Origin: Ficedula albicollis
Lineage: Eukaryota > Chordata > Aves > Passeriformes > Muscicapidae
Assembly (NCBI RefSeq): GCF_000247815.1
Contig: NC_021674.1
Location: 6,961,738-7,025,737 of the forward strand
Reading direction: 5' to 3'
DNA length: 64,000 nt
Below the pieces are notes generated by a model, which was given only the letters and a program-made list of their open reading frames with translations, did no database searches and was not told where the DNA came from. Numbering within the stretch: position 1 is the stretch's first letter; each line of letters begins with the position of its first letter. Both the position numbers and the translations under genes were made by a program. This document shows, one piece after another, positions 1 to 12,200 of this stretch.

Positions 1-154
1 ATCATAGACGGTCACTAGATCGGTCAGGCAGGACCTGTGTTGCTGAAATTGTGCCGGCTGTCTGAAATCACATCCCTTTTTGAGCAAACATATTTCAAAC
101 CACTTTTTTTAAGTCTCTAACCTTTTCAGTACAAGAAGTTTTACCAAAACTTAC

Positions 155-244
155 CTCTGGGTACTTCAGTTTTAAAGTTTTATGCAATTCTCGAAAACGA
201 CTGTACCGCCGAAATACTGTCCATGTCTCATCCAAGACTGTTAT
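155..244 (-). CDS. KIF16B: KIF16B exon, PX domain with phosphoinositide motif
   Basis: 90 nt, 30 codons, read ITVLDETWTVFRRYSRFREL then HKTLKLKYPE. Acceptor ctctag, donor gtaagt. RRYSRF is the PX motif whose arginine contacts the 3-phosphate of PI3P in this family (known). It is the last exon visible. The remaining PX exons, including the membrane-inserting loop and stop codon, lie left of position 1, and nothing in 1-154 resembles them. Confidence 0.95.
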
Positions 245-3200
245 CTAGAGCAGACAATATAAAAAGAAGAAACAGAAGTAAACCCACACAGTGTACAACA
301 CTAAAACCCATGCAGTATACAAGGTTTTAAGACTAAAATGGACAGTTCTTAGTTGTTCTAAACCCAAAAACTTCTATAAGTTTACCTGATTTTTCTTTCA
401 TTACACGAAAGTTCATGACAGAACTGTATTTAATAAAGAGCACTGACTGCAAAGCAAAAAAACACCTGAATGCATTTGTTCCTTAATCCACAGTGGTTTG
501 ACAAAACTGTAAACACCTTAAAACATCTCAAATCCCTTCTTTGTGCAGCTATTTGACTCTCAGTATTACAATCAGTGGATATTCCATTAATGAATAAATA
601 ACATCCAGAAAAGCGTAGTGTAGCTTCTCGAAATATTCACAGAAATGTATATTCTTATACACAGATATTGACAATTAAAAAATACATATTTCTTAGGCAC
701 ACAGAGTTCTTTACCACATAGAATGGGATTCCAGTTTGTAGGATAAAATATTATACCATCTTTTAGTAGAAGATATTCCTTTAAGTCACTCTTGGTCTGT
801 GTCTTCAAAATGGTGATGAACATTCCATTTATATAGCAAGTTTTCTTAAAATCAATATAATTACTCCTGTGAATAGAGTGCAAAACAACAAGAGCAAGGA
901 GGGAGGGCAAACCAACCTTACCATGGCTAAGTTATTTGCAAAATTCTCACTAGAGCTGAGAACACTATCTGAAATTAGGTGACATTAATTAAGGACATTT
1001 CTAACTGGGTCATAAAAGTGTTGTGACTAGAGCATTTAACTTTATAATCAGAAGTCAAAAGTCTTTGTGCAGCTCTAGTGATCCAAGACTACCAAGAAGC
1101 CAAGCTGCAGGGTGAGTCAACATTATTCTACACTGACTAGCAGAGATGGAGAGAGCCAACTGCATTGCATAAACTGCTGCATTTTGAATCAAATAGGCCT
1201 AATATGTGGCATTACCCCGTCTATCTATGATTTTATGCAAGAAGATAAAAAATAAGCCATTTCACAAAACACATCTCACAAAGATACAGGCTTTTTAATC
1301 TTAAAGCGACTCCTAAAATTAACAAGTAGTTCTCTCACTACTAAGTGTATCAAAAAGTTATGGAGGCAAAGAAAGTTGCAATGGAGTAGAATAACTGTAA
1401 GAGAAACAGAAATCAGAGCAACAAAGCCAGAAGAAACCAAGCACAAATGCTACTACCCCACACTTACAACAAACTCATCTCATTCTTTTCCATCCCTGCT
1501 ACCTTTGCTGCTGTATATGGAACAGGGAAATGAGGGGAAGTGTTTTGAAAACCAGAAATTATTGCGTGTTTTATGACAAGTGGAATGAGGTTTGGCGTGG
1601 GCTTTTTCCTATTTTTACCACAATTTAAGACTAAAGATGAAAGCAAACAAAACAGGCCTTCTCAAAACTTTTCACAAATGTTATAACATAGGTTTTTCTA
1701 GCATGTAACCACAATGAAAACTCATCATCACTTAAAAAATTAGTCTTTCACATCATGAACAAGCTTCACTGCTACTACAAGTCACCATCCCTGGAAGTGT
1801 TCAAAAAAGGGTGGATGTGGCACTTGAGGACATGGTTTAATGGTGAACATGTTGGCGCTGCTGTGTTGCCATTTGGACTTGATCATCTTAAAAGTTTTTT
1901 CCAACCTTCACAATTCTGTCATTTCAGGACACCTGCACAACGGACTACATTCATTCCCTCAATATATTATTAGCAGTGTCTCAAACTTTACAACTCAGGT
2001 GAACAGATTTAACATTCATAGGCAGGTTTAACTAAAAACAACTAATAACTGTTCAGGAATATGCATGTTACATTGACCTCAATTAACCAATTAAATATCC
2101 TGTTCTGAATAATTAAGGCAGAGGACTGTGTGATTTCAGTGTTCGAGTAGACAACTGTCAAGTGTAACAGCTAATCATAAAACAAAAGGGAATATGCATG
2201 TTACATTGATCTCAATTAACCAATTAACTATCCTGTTCTAAATAATTAATGCAGAGGACCGTGTGATTTCAGTGTTCGAGTAGACAATTGTCAAGTGTAA
2301 CAGCTAATCATAAAACAAAAATATTACTCATCACTGCATTCTTTTTGCTTTAATTCTGTCATTTAGTATTTTAAAGTTGTGAAAATTTGCTGTGATAATT
2401 TCAGTTGTATATGATCTTTGTTCAAAAGGGACCTCTTTTTCTCCAGGCATTTTCACAGAAGACGAGCAACCTAGCACAAGACATTCTGGATTCCTCCAGA
2501 CACACAGCCTGGGGAATAGCAGACATGTCATGTAGGCTGTGCATCAGGCAGCTGTCTAGGTGATAGGGTAGCACCAAACTTACACAAATCAAAATGCCTG
2601 CAGCCATTTATTTATTAGCTTTCTTCTACAAAGTTTAATAACTTGTTAGAGCTGGACACGAAGGAAAACAGCTAAGTCATGCATCTGTGCTGCTTGAGAA
2701 ATGGTTTTTAGTGGCTTGGTTTGACCTGACTTGGTCAAACCTGTCATCCTCTTTGTTTACTTTCCAAATTCTTGTAATGAAATAGCAGGTAATTGCAAAA
2801 TTTTATTGTTGTTATAGCTGGTAAAATTGAAAAACAAATTTAGATGCTAAACGAAGTCTTAACTGGCCCCCAAAGCACAGCAATAATGTTATTAGGACAG
2901 ACAGAAACAAACTCCATTTGTATAAAGAGAATTACATTGCACCTGGCATAGCAATAGCACTTCTAGAACATGGCCTTTTACTCCTACAACTGATCCAACA
3001 TGTCTGGGTTGGGATTATTTTCCCACATTAAAAAAATAAAAGTATGACTGACTATAAGCTCTTTAGGAACGGGACAGGGACAAACATATGCAGATGTTTT
3101 GAACAACAAGTAAAGCAATTTTTGAAAAGCCCTTTGCTTTTTACACAATTTGCTGATACAGTTAAAAATATTTTCTTAAGAACAAAAACCATATGGTCAA

Positions 3201-6200
3201 GTACATCTGCAAGACAGATTTTGGAATATTCTTATCTAGGCACTGCTATAATCCTAGAATTCCCTCAGAATTGTGGGTTGTTTTGTTTTTCTTATTCAAA
3301 GGCACCATTTCCTATGTAAAAACCTATAAATCTGAAAGGAGATATCACAGTATTGTCTCCTTATCTTTTCTTCTCATGATGACTGATAGAAAATAACATA
3401 GGAGACCATTTTCAATTGATTCTACTGTAAAGCACATCACAGAACTTGTTCTCTTTCTGACTCATAGCAACAGAAGTAACACCACGGCTGGGGGAGAAAA
3501 AAAGCAATATTCCACCTATTTCTGAAAGCAATTAGAAAAAAACAGGAAATGCCTAATTTCTTTATCTAGGTTGGTTAAACTGTCGACAGTCATCATGAGG
3601 ACTTGTATTTCTTCAAATGGACCTTGTTGAAACTGCTCCTGACACTACGAAAAAAGCATCTGAAAAGCTAAAAGTTTTCTAAAAATTCCTTACAACCTTT
3701 TTTTATTTTATTATTGAGGGTATTAATCTGATAAGGTTGACAGAATATGAGACTTTTTACTAATACAGACAGTTATGGGGTATGCATCATTTTCCTAAAG
3801 AACTATGTATCAATGAGAACTGCCTCTGCTTTACTCCCACTCTGCAACAGTTCAGGAAACTCAGAAATAAATATAGACTAGAAATGTGGACTTTTTGAGC
3901 AGATCCAACAAAGCATCTGGCTGAATAGAAATGCAACTGGATCTGAAAGAAAGCACTGTTTTAGGGTGCATCTGACTGGATATTTTCTTATAGAGTACTT
4001 GTCAGTCATCACTAAAAGGCTTTGAAACACAATAAAACCAGTTCTGAAAGAATATCAAACAGGATAAATAAAAGGAGGGAACTCAGAACAAAGAGGAAAA
4101 GCTGAAAAATAATGAGAAGGCTTATCTACAACTTTCACTACTGTCAGAGGATCCCTGCAGGGCTGTGCCTGATTCCAGACTTTGTTTCCATCACCTGCTC
4201 TCAGGAGACCCTGCGTGTCTTTATGAGAGCTGGAGTTCCACCTTCCCTGCTGCCTTGCTACTCCTGCCAACCATAGGTACTGTCTGCAACCATGGGCACC
4301 GTCCGTAACAGATGCCACTGGTTTTACTGATGCTCTTCCCACACTGTTTCTAGCACAGCCTTGTCTGAATATCCTGACACAACATGAAAGGAAGGGGAGA
4401 ATACAACAGTTCTCTGGCATACTAATTCAGCTCTAACATAAATATGTTTAGACCTGATTAAGCTATTACTGTTTCATCATGTCTTTAAAGACAACATATA
4501 AAACTGCCACTCAAATGGAAGCTTTTTTGGAAATGAATCAATTCATACAGAATACTTAATAGCAGACTAGCACAAACAGCTCAATGACATATTCCTGCTG
4601 CAAAAGAACGTGCTGTCTTAGTGCTAATGCATTATCAATTTCTTCCTGTTTTGAATTCTCTCCACTCGGTTCTTGTATGACTCACTCAACATCTTTAATT
4701 AGGATCTGTATCCAGTGAAAGAACCTGAGTGGACTGAACATCCTGCAGGTCTATTCCCATGTCTGTATTGACAAGATGCTGAACCTGCACTAAAACAAAA
4801 TGTTGTTGGATACTATGTTAGGGTTGAAAAACTTATGAATTGACTGTGAAGCTGCCAAGGAAAGTGGAACTCATTCTCTCTCTTATGGCATATAAACAAA
4901 ATTATCTTTACTACTGCACATCATAAGAAGAAATTAATACTTTTTTTTATATACAGAAGTTTATTATATTTGTTCCTCTATGTAACAACATGCAGCATTT
5001 AACTACAAACACAATGACTAGAAACATCTGTTGAAGAAAATACCTTTGAGATACTTAGGATTCACAGTTTTGGGGACTGTCTTAAAGTTCAACTCAATCA
5101 CCACCTGTCACTTTGTCAGGTTCCAAAGTGCTATGACATGCACATAGGACAGAAACCCATTTTCCCGAAAGCAAGAGGAACCTTGCTGAAGGAAAGCCTA
5201 TTCAGGACCTAGCAAAGGAAATGAGATTAGCAACACCTCAGTCCTTTCCCACAACTGACATATATTTCAGATGACCTGAAAATAAATTTGAACTAAGTGA
5301 CGTAAGGTTGAAATCAGGAATTCTTTTGGCAGCTGATATGGTATTCTGACCTATGAAGAAGAGATTAAATGAATAGGTACATTTAATCTCCCCCCTCTGC
5401 CACATTTTCCTGATTTTTAAGGCAAAAAAACCAAACAGACCCACTATTCCACGTGTTCTAATTTTCTACAGAATAACTGTAGGAGCTTCTGAAGATTAAT
5501 ACAGATCAAAGTAGAGCTGGGAGCTCTGCACAGAAAAGGTTTAAAATAGAAAAGTTTCTGGAAGGTTTGGGGATTGTAGCATAGGGCTAAATCCTGACTA
5601 CAGCAGAAGCAATCCACTGTGACAGAGAGACCCAGAGGGAAAAAAGCATTAGCAGTTGATTGATTAAGGTGTGAGGGAATGACTGTAAGAAACACCTCCA
5701 AAACTGCCAGACTGCACATACTCCTTCAACTGCTTCCTTTGTGCTAAGATCTTGTAGAGGCTTACATGGCTTTTACCAATGAAGGGAGAACACTTGGAAA
5801 AGAAATCCATCAACATATTCAGAACGGAAGCTACCTTTTACTTTTCCCATCTTCACTAACCATTACCTAGTCCAGTAAATCCCATGTGCTGAAAATTGAG
5901 TAGAAAAGTCCTTGGGGAGATTTCATGTGCACTTATTCGTCTCTCAGCATCTCCCTGGCTCCGGGCTTTCACTAGCCCCAAGAAAATCAAAGTTCAACAG
6001 TTAAAAGGAGGTATTCCACCCACAAATAGCGTGGTAGGTTTCAAAATGAAAATTTAATTAGCACAAACAAAGCTAAGACTGCCCATCTTAATAAAAACCT
6101 TTTCAAAAGGGAACACAGTTCAAAAACTGTCCTTTACATTGTGAGGAAGTTCACTCTTCCACCTCACAGCAGCTAACGAAGCATCTGGCAACACATTCAG

Positions 6201-9200
6201 TAAAGGAGGCTGCCAGTTCTGTCTCTGATACCATGTACATCAGTTATGGTACACATATGCCCATACACTCTGAGAACGTATTTCCAATTAGACTTTAGAT
6301 CTTGCTTTGAAAAAACACTGGTTGCATACCAGAGGAGACAAAATTAATATGCTTTTGCACCCCCAGCATTTCTGTGCAGAAAATGAACTGAGAGTTTGGA
6401 GAAGCAACACCTTGGAAATCCAGAGTGGAAAAAACCAGAACAACAAAGAGAGTCTAAAAGGAATCAAGCCTTTGTCATGCATACGTGCAGAACAGTTCAA
6501 TAATGCTTTCAATGCTTTTGCTATTTCAGGTAAATATTTCAAGTCTAAGCCTTTTCTATACCTGACACTTGCATTTCAATAAAGGGCTTTCCTATAACCA
6601 ATACGTGTTTAATCCTCATCTCTGGAACTCTTCAAATTGAACTGACATTGGCTCTGAAACTGCTCACCCCAAGAGTCTGGCCACTAGCCTCCTCTGTACA
6701 ATCAACCCACTTGGAAAATGCTTGTCTTTATAGTGTCCTATACTGTGCATTCTTCTCACCTCTCTTATTAAACAGTATTGAGGCCACTTACATAAGAGAA
6801 AGAGAACCAAAATTCACCTAGTGGAACAAAAATATTAAAGAAAAGGAAATGGTATGCACTTACCTTTATTTCAAACTCATAATGTTCATCCTTTCCCTGC
6901 CCACACAGGACATACCGTGGAATACTGATTTTAATTGGGTCCTTTAGGTCATCTGGATTTGCTCCCAGTGAACGACAGACCATCCGCTTTCATGTACATA
7001 CCAAACAGAGAGAAGAAAGGAAAATCAAAATCACTACGTAAGGAAAAAAAGAAAAACTTCACTGAAAATGAGAAAGTGTTCTTGGTCAGAGAAGCAGGAA
7101 AAGAAAAGGCAGAAATTACTTCTAAAATGAAGGAATTCTTTGAAAACAAAGTGGAATCTTGTCTTATAAGCAAGCATATTTTTATGCATATAAAAATTAA
7201 GGTGAAGCGTATAAAAAATTCCTTTATTTGAAAAGGCATTTTCAGCTTAGATATCAAAAACAAGGGAAAGCAGAAGACTTTGTATTACCTCCATTTTAAA
7301 AAAATGTGTATTATTCAAACTTTCACAGTTAACTCTAATTTTTGTAGATCGGAAGAGCGTCGTGTAAAAGAGAGTCTAAAAGGAATCAAGCCTTTGTCAT
7401 GCATACGTGCAGAACAGTTCAATAATGCTTTCAATGCTTTTGCTATTTCAGGTAAATATTTCAAGTCTAAGCCTTTTCTATACCTGACACTTGCATCTCA
7501 ATAAAGGGCTTTCCTATAACCAATACGTGTTTAATCCTCATCTCTGGAACTCTTCAAATTGAACTGACATTGGCTCTGAAACTGCTCACCCCAAGAGTCT
7601 GGCCACTAGCCTCCTCTGTACAATCAACCCACTTGGAAAATGCTTGTCTTTATAGTGTCCTATACTGTGCATTCTTCTCACCTCTCTTATTAAACAGTAT
7701 TGAGGCCACTTACATAAGAGAAAGAGAACCAAAATTCACCTAGTGGAACAAAAATATTAAAGAAAAGGAAATGGTATGCACTTACCTTTATTTCAAACTC
7801 ATAATGTTCATCCTTTCCCTGCCCACACAGGACATACCGTGGAATACTGATTTTAATTGGGTCCTTTAGGTCATCTGGATTTGCTCCCAGTGAACGACAG
7901 ACCATCCGCTTTCATGTACATACCAAACAGAGAGAAGAAAGGAAAATCAAAATCACTACGTAAGGAAAAAAAGAAAAACTTCACTGAAAATGAGAAAGTG
8001 TTCTTGGTCAGAGAAGCAGGAAAAGAGAAGGCAGAAATTACTTCTAAAATGAAGGACTTCTTTGAAAACAAAGTGGAATCTTGTCTTATAAGCAAGCATA
8101 TTTTTATGCATATAAAAATTAAGGTGAAGCGTATAAAAAATTCCTTTATTTGAAAAGGCATTTTCAGCTTAGATATCAAAAACAAGGGAAAGCAGAAGAC
8201 TTTTTACTACCTCCATTTTAAAAAAATGTGTATTATTCAAACTTTCACAGTTAACTCTAATTTTTGTACATATATATAATTATTAAATTTATTATTAGTA
8301 TTAGTATTAATATTATTNAGAAGACTTTTTACTACCTCCATTTTAAAAAAATGTGTATTATTCAAACTTTCACAGTTAACTCTAATTTTTGTACATATAT
8401 ATAATTATTAAATTTATTATTAGTATTAGTATTAATATTATTTACATTTTATAACAAATGTTGACAATATCATGCAAAGCTGCAGGGGTCTAGGCAATTC
8501 AGAAAGCTCTGAAACTTTAAAAGTTCAAATACATTTTATAATTAAATAAGCAATCCACTGTCAGGACACATTCCTACCATTTTTTAAATCACATCTGAAT
8601 CCCAGAAAACTCAACTATGATAAATGTGCACAGTCTGGACAAAATAATCTAAAAATTTATTTCCAATGAGGGCTCATTCCTCTCACAGCCAGATGAAATA
8701 GGTAACTCTGAAATTATGTCAAAAATAAAACATTTTTGCAACTGAAAAGATTAATGCTTTGCAGTCACTATGCCCAAAAGTAGCATAAGCTTTTAGAGTA
8801 AGTACAGAAGTTGCCTTTAAGGAAGTCCTCTACTTGCGCCATTGAAGATACTTGGTCTGCAAGCCTTAATGAACTGGCACTTAAAAAAAAATAACAGCAG
8901 CATGACAAATATAAATTAACAATCAAAAAGACTGAAAAAATATCACTTTAATGTTATGGCTATGTTATATATTTGTATTAAGCACTGCTATCCATCACTT
9001 GAGCTGCAACTGTATTCTCAACATTCATCTTCTTTGTAGCAACTCCTGGTGACTGCCACTACACATAAGACTGTGTAGGAGCTGGAGAAGTATTTGGAAC
9101 TCATTCATAAACACCTCTGCCTGTTACAGAGAGCCTTTTGACATCGTCATGGCTCTCAAGAAGAGGAGGCTATTATTTCATTGCCAGTCAATTATAAATG

Positions 9201-12200
9201 AAAATGTAATTTCCCTTAACATTAGCATTAGTAAGAGTGAAAAAGAAAATACAAAGAAAGTGAAATTTTGTTCCACTAGAGTTAATCTAGAGTATATTTA
9301 CCATAGCCTTTCTCTTTTCATTTTAAGAAACCATTTTAAAAGTTTATGTTTGAATGGGAAAATATTTTTAGCCACCTTTGTTTTCTCAACAAATATTGTC
9401 TCCTGTCCATTTTGCTCTTCTGTAATTACTACCCACATTACTGGCTTTTCAGCTAAAATTCATTTCTGAAGCACTGAAATGCAAGCTCTTTCCTAGGGGG
9501 AAAAGAGAAGTTCATTTCCCTGAAAACAACATCATCTGTCTTAAAACAGCAATAAAACCATAAAGCCACTCTTAAAGCCACCTCTGTCAGCACGTAATTT
9601 ATTGGCAGTCATTTTCAGAGAACTATTCCAAACAGCAAATAGAGAGGAAAACAATCTCAAACATGAAGTGTTGTGGAAAATGAGCCCTAATACATTAATA
9701 ATGCTTTGATATTTATAAACAATGATCTTTATGTTTACTTTACATCATAAAATATTAGAAATATTAGAATAAAATATACTGCTATGAAGTTCTTTTTCAT
9801 GAAAGTGCAGAGTATTCATTGAGTTAGATTATTTTAAAAAGCACTGAAGAGAAAAAGCATTATTTGGAAACATAAGACGTACAAACATTTAACTTTGGAG
9901 TATAATCAGAAAAGAGACTGGTTGCAGAGACTGATGTCCTTTAACAGCCTTGATCAAGAGAGTTCTCTCAGATAGTGTCACTCAAAGCTGATTTTGGGCA
10001 AGGCCCAGAAGAAATGCCATAGTGATGTCAGTGAGGGAGCCACTTCTGAGCAGGACTGATGTGATGATACTACTCTGTCTACTCATTTGCATACACATTA
10101 TTTTATTTTAAAAAAATCCACAACCCTCAAAATAACATGACACATTTTGCTCATTTTTGGACTTCCTTAAGGAGGTAAAAATGTAACAATAAAAAATCCC
10201 ATAATTCTTTATCCAAACAAGTGTTCATCCTTCCAGACATAACTTCCCTACCCAATGCAAGCTATTTCTTTTTAAATCCCACGTGAGTTACATTATCACG
10301 CCCTAACATATGGTAAAAACAAATGGGAAATGTTCTTATACTAGGAGAGAGACTGAAGTCTAACTCTGTGTAGTAGATTTCACCTCTGCTTGGCAATATG
10401 CTTCAAAATTCAGATTAGATACCACTGTTTTTTCTGCCAAGAACCATCTTCCCCAAACAAGGCAGATGGCATATTCAAGCAACAGGATTCAAAAGATATT
10501 CAGCTCCCCTTACAAGGAAAGAAACAAAAAGATAGGAGATAACAGCTTATTTACTATTCAAACATCTGACAGTGCTAACAGGTAAAATACACCTTGTCCT
10601 AAGCTAGAGGAAAGCTTCAACTAATGGAAATATTCTACTAATGTCCAATAGCTCCATTTCTTTTTTTCGAGACGTAGAAATAAACAACTGTAAGAGATGC
10701 AATCTCACAGCATCAACAACCCCATTAGTAAGCAAGCAGAGAATGATGAAATTAAGGCCAAGAACATTACATGGACAGAACTCTAGAGTTAAACTCACTC
10801 CATCTGTCAGGCAGTGTCCCCAGTTGTCAACTACCTAGCTGGAGCATGAGAAACGTGCACACAGATGGCAGACCCCCCCCAAAACATCTGTCTTGCCACA
10901 GCAGCATGACCAAAGGTTGAAATGCTATTTAAAGCACAACTCCTTTTGCACTTGTGGCAAATTTTGATATGAAAGTGCAATAAACCTTAAATATAAAACT
11001 CTGAAGAAGAGCTGTCAATGATAACATTCCCAAAATTTTACGTATAAAAGCTGTAAACATCTGTAGTATTAAGAATATACAGTGAAAATAAGATTAAAAA
11101 AATCTGCAGATGTGTTGAAATATTGCGATCAAGGGCATGAAGTAAATGAGGAGCATGAAGAAAAAGAATCAAAAAGATTAAGGAAAAGACAGTCAAGGAG
11201 GAATAGAGAACACATTAATGAAGATAGATAATACATGGAAGGAGCTAGAAAACACAGTCAAAATGGAAATTATAAGACAGAGGAGTAATTATAGTTTTCA
11301 TCCACCTACCATATAACATAGAAGCACTTAATTTCCTCACTTTCCCAAGGAATTTTAAGTAAAGCATTTCAGAGATGTACAAAAGGCAAGCTCTCAATAA
11401 TTATTATTGCTTAGATGTGGGTACAGAACCTGTGGTATTCCTTTAGAGCTCAATGGTCCCTTTTCTCTATTGATTAAAAAAAAAAGGGGGGGAATGATTT
11501 TATCAATATTTATTAGTCTTTTATTTTGAATGTATCTAAACTTATTTGGATTTCAACACCTAGTCAAATGCATAATTAGCCATAAGGCTTCTTCACTTGA
11601 ACTGAATGTTAATTTCCAGATTTCCAAAGGGATATGCAAACTGCTTTGAAGAATTGATGGGATGACTGTCAGCTGAGTATTTATTTCTTTTTCACAGTAT
11701 TTAGAAAAAACAATTCCTGAATCAGGTCCAACCTTGCTCCTTTTAGAAAACACAAGCTCATTTTTTGTGCACTTCCCTTCGTCTGGCAAAACTGCACAAC
11801 AGATATCATTCAAACTGTACAACCAAAGGCTGTCAAATTGTGATCACTGGCATGAAGCATCCAAATTATCAGGTGCAGAAAAAAAAAGACATTATTTTTC
11901 TAAAAGAGATCTATATGAGTAGTTGCAAGAACAAGACTCCTATACACAGTCTGCTTAGCATAGTCTACTTTCACTGATGTATACAGCAGTACATGAATGT
12001 CACTTAATGAAGGTTTATATTATTTTTTATATATATTATTTTTTATCATATTTTCATAAAGTAAACCAGGCCAGCTAACTCAGTTTGAAATTTACAGGAC
12101 AATTGTACTCCATTTGAAAAAACTAATTTATTTATATCTGAAGTCCAGTCCAGCGAAATCTGCATCAAATCGTCTTTCAAGAGCTGGTGATTTAAATAAA

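Larger units (their letters stand above)
245..6863 (-). other. KIF16B intron between PX exons
   Basis: About 6.6 kb of AT-rich intron. It holds a CR1 3' fragment near 1780-1925, a 133-bp tandem duplication at 2056-2320, and the left part of the adapter-linked duplication from 6446. A somewhat GC-richer stretch at 4140-4390 has a 121-codon minus-strand open frame (4055-4420) without recognisable similarity. I see no further exon. Confidence 0.85.
6446..8267. repeat. Two near-identical 900-bp copies joined by adapter
   Basis: Sequence 6446-7345 recurs at 7368-8267 (offset 922). Only a handful of differences were seen, such as tttcaata/tctcaata at 6575/7497, aaaagaaaagg/aaaagagaagg, aaggaattc/aaggacttc and tgtattacc/ttttactacc. 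The copies are separated by the adapter remnant at 7346-7366. This pattern fits two alleles placed head to tail by the assembler. Confidence 0.93.

Noticed and set aside
4055..4420. 121-codon minus-strand frame
   Set aside because: Slightly GC-richer intron, no recognisable motif or splice context; too little support to call.
6935..8185. Lys-rich plus-strand and Phe-rich minus-strand frames of about 100 codons, each seen twice
   Set aside because: Chance frames in purine-rich intron next to the PX exon; present twice only because the segment is duplicated.
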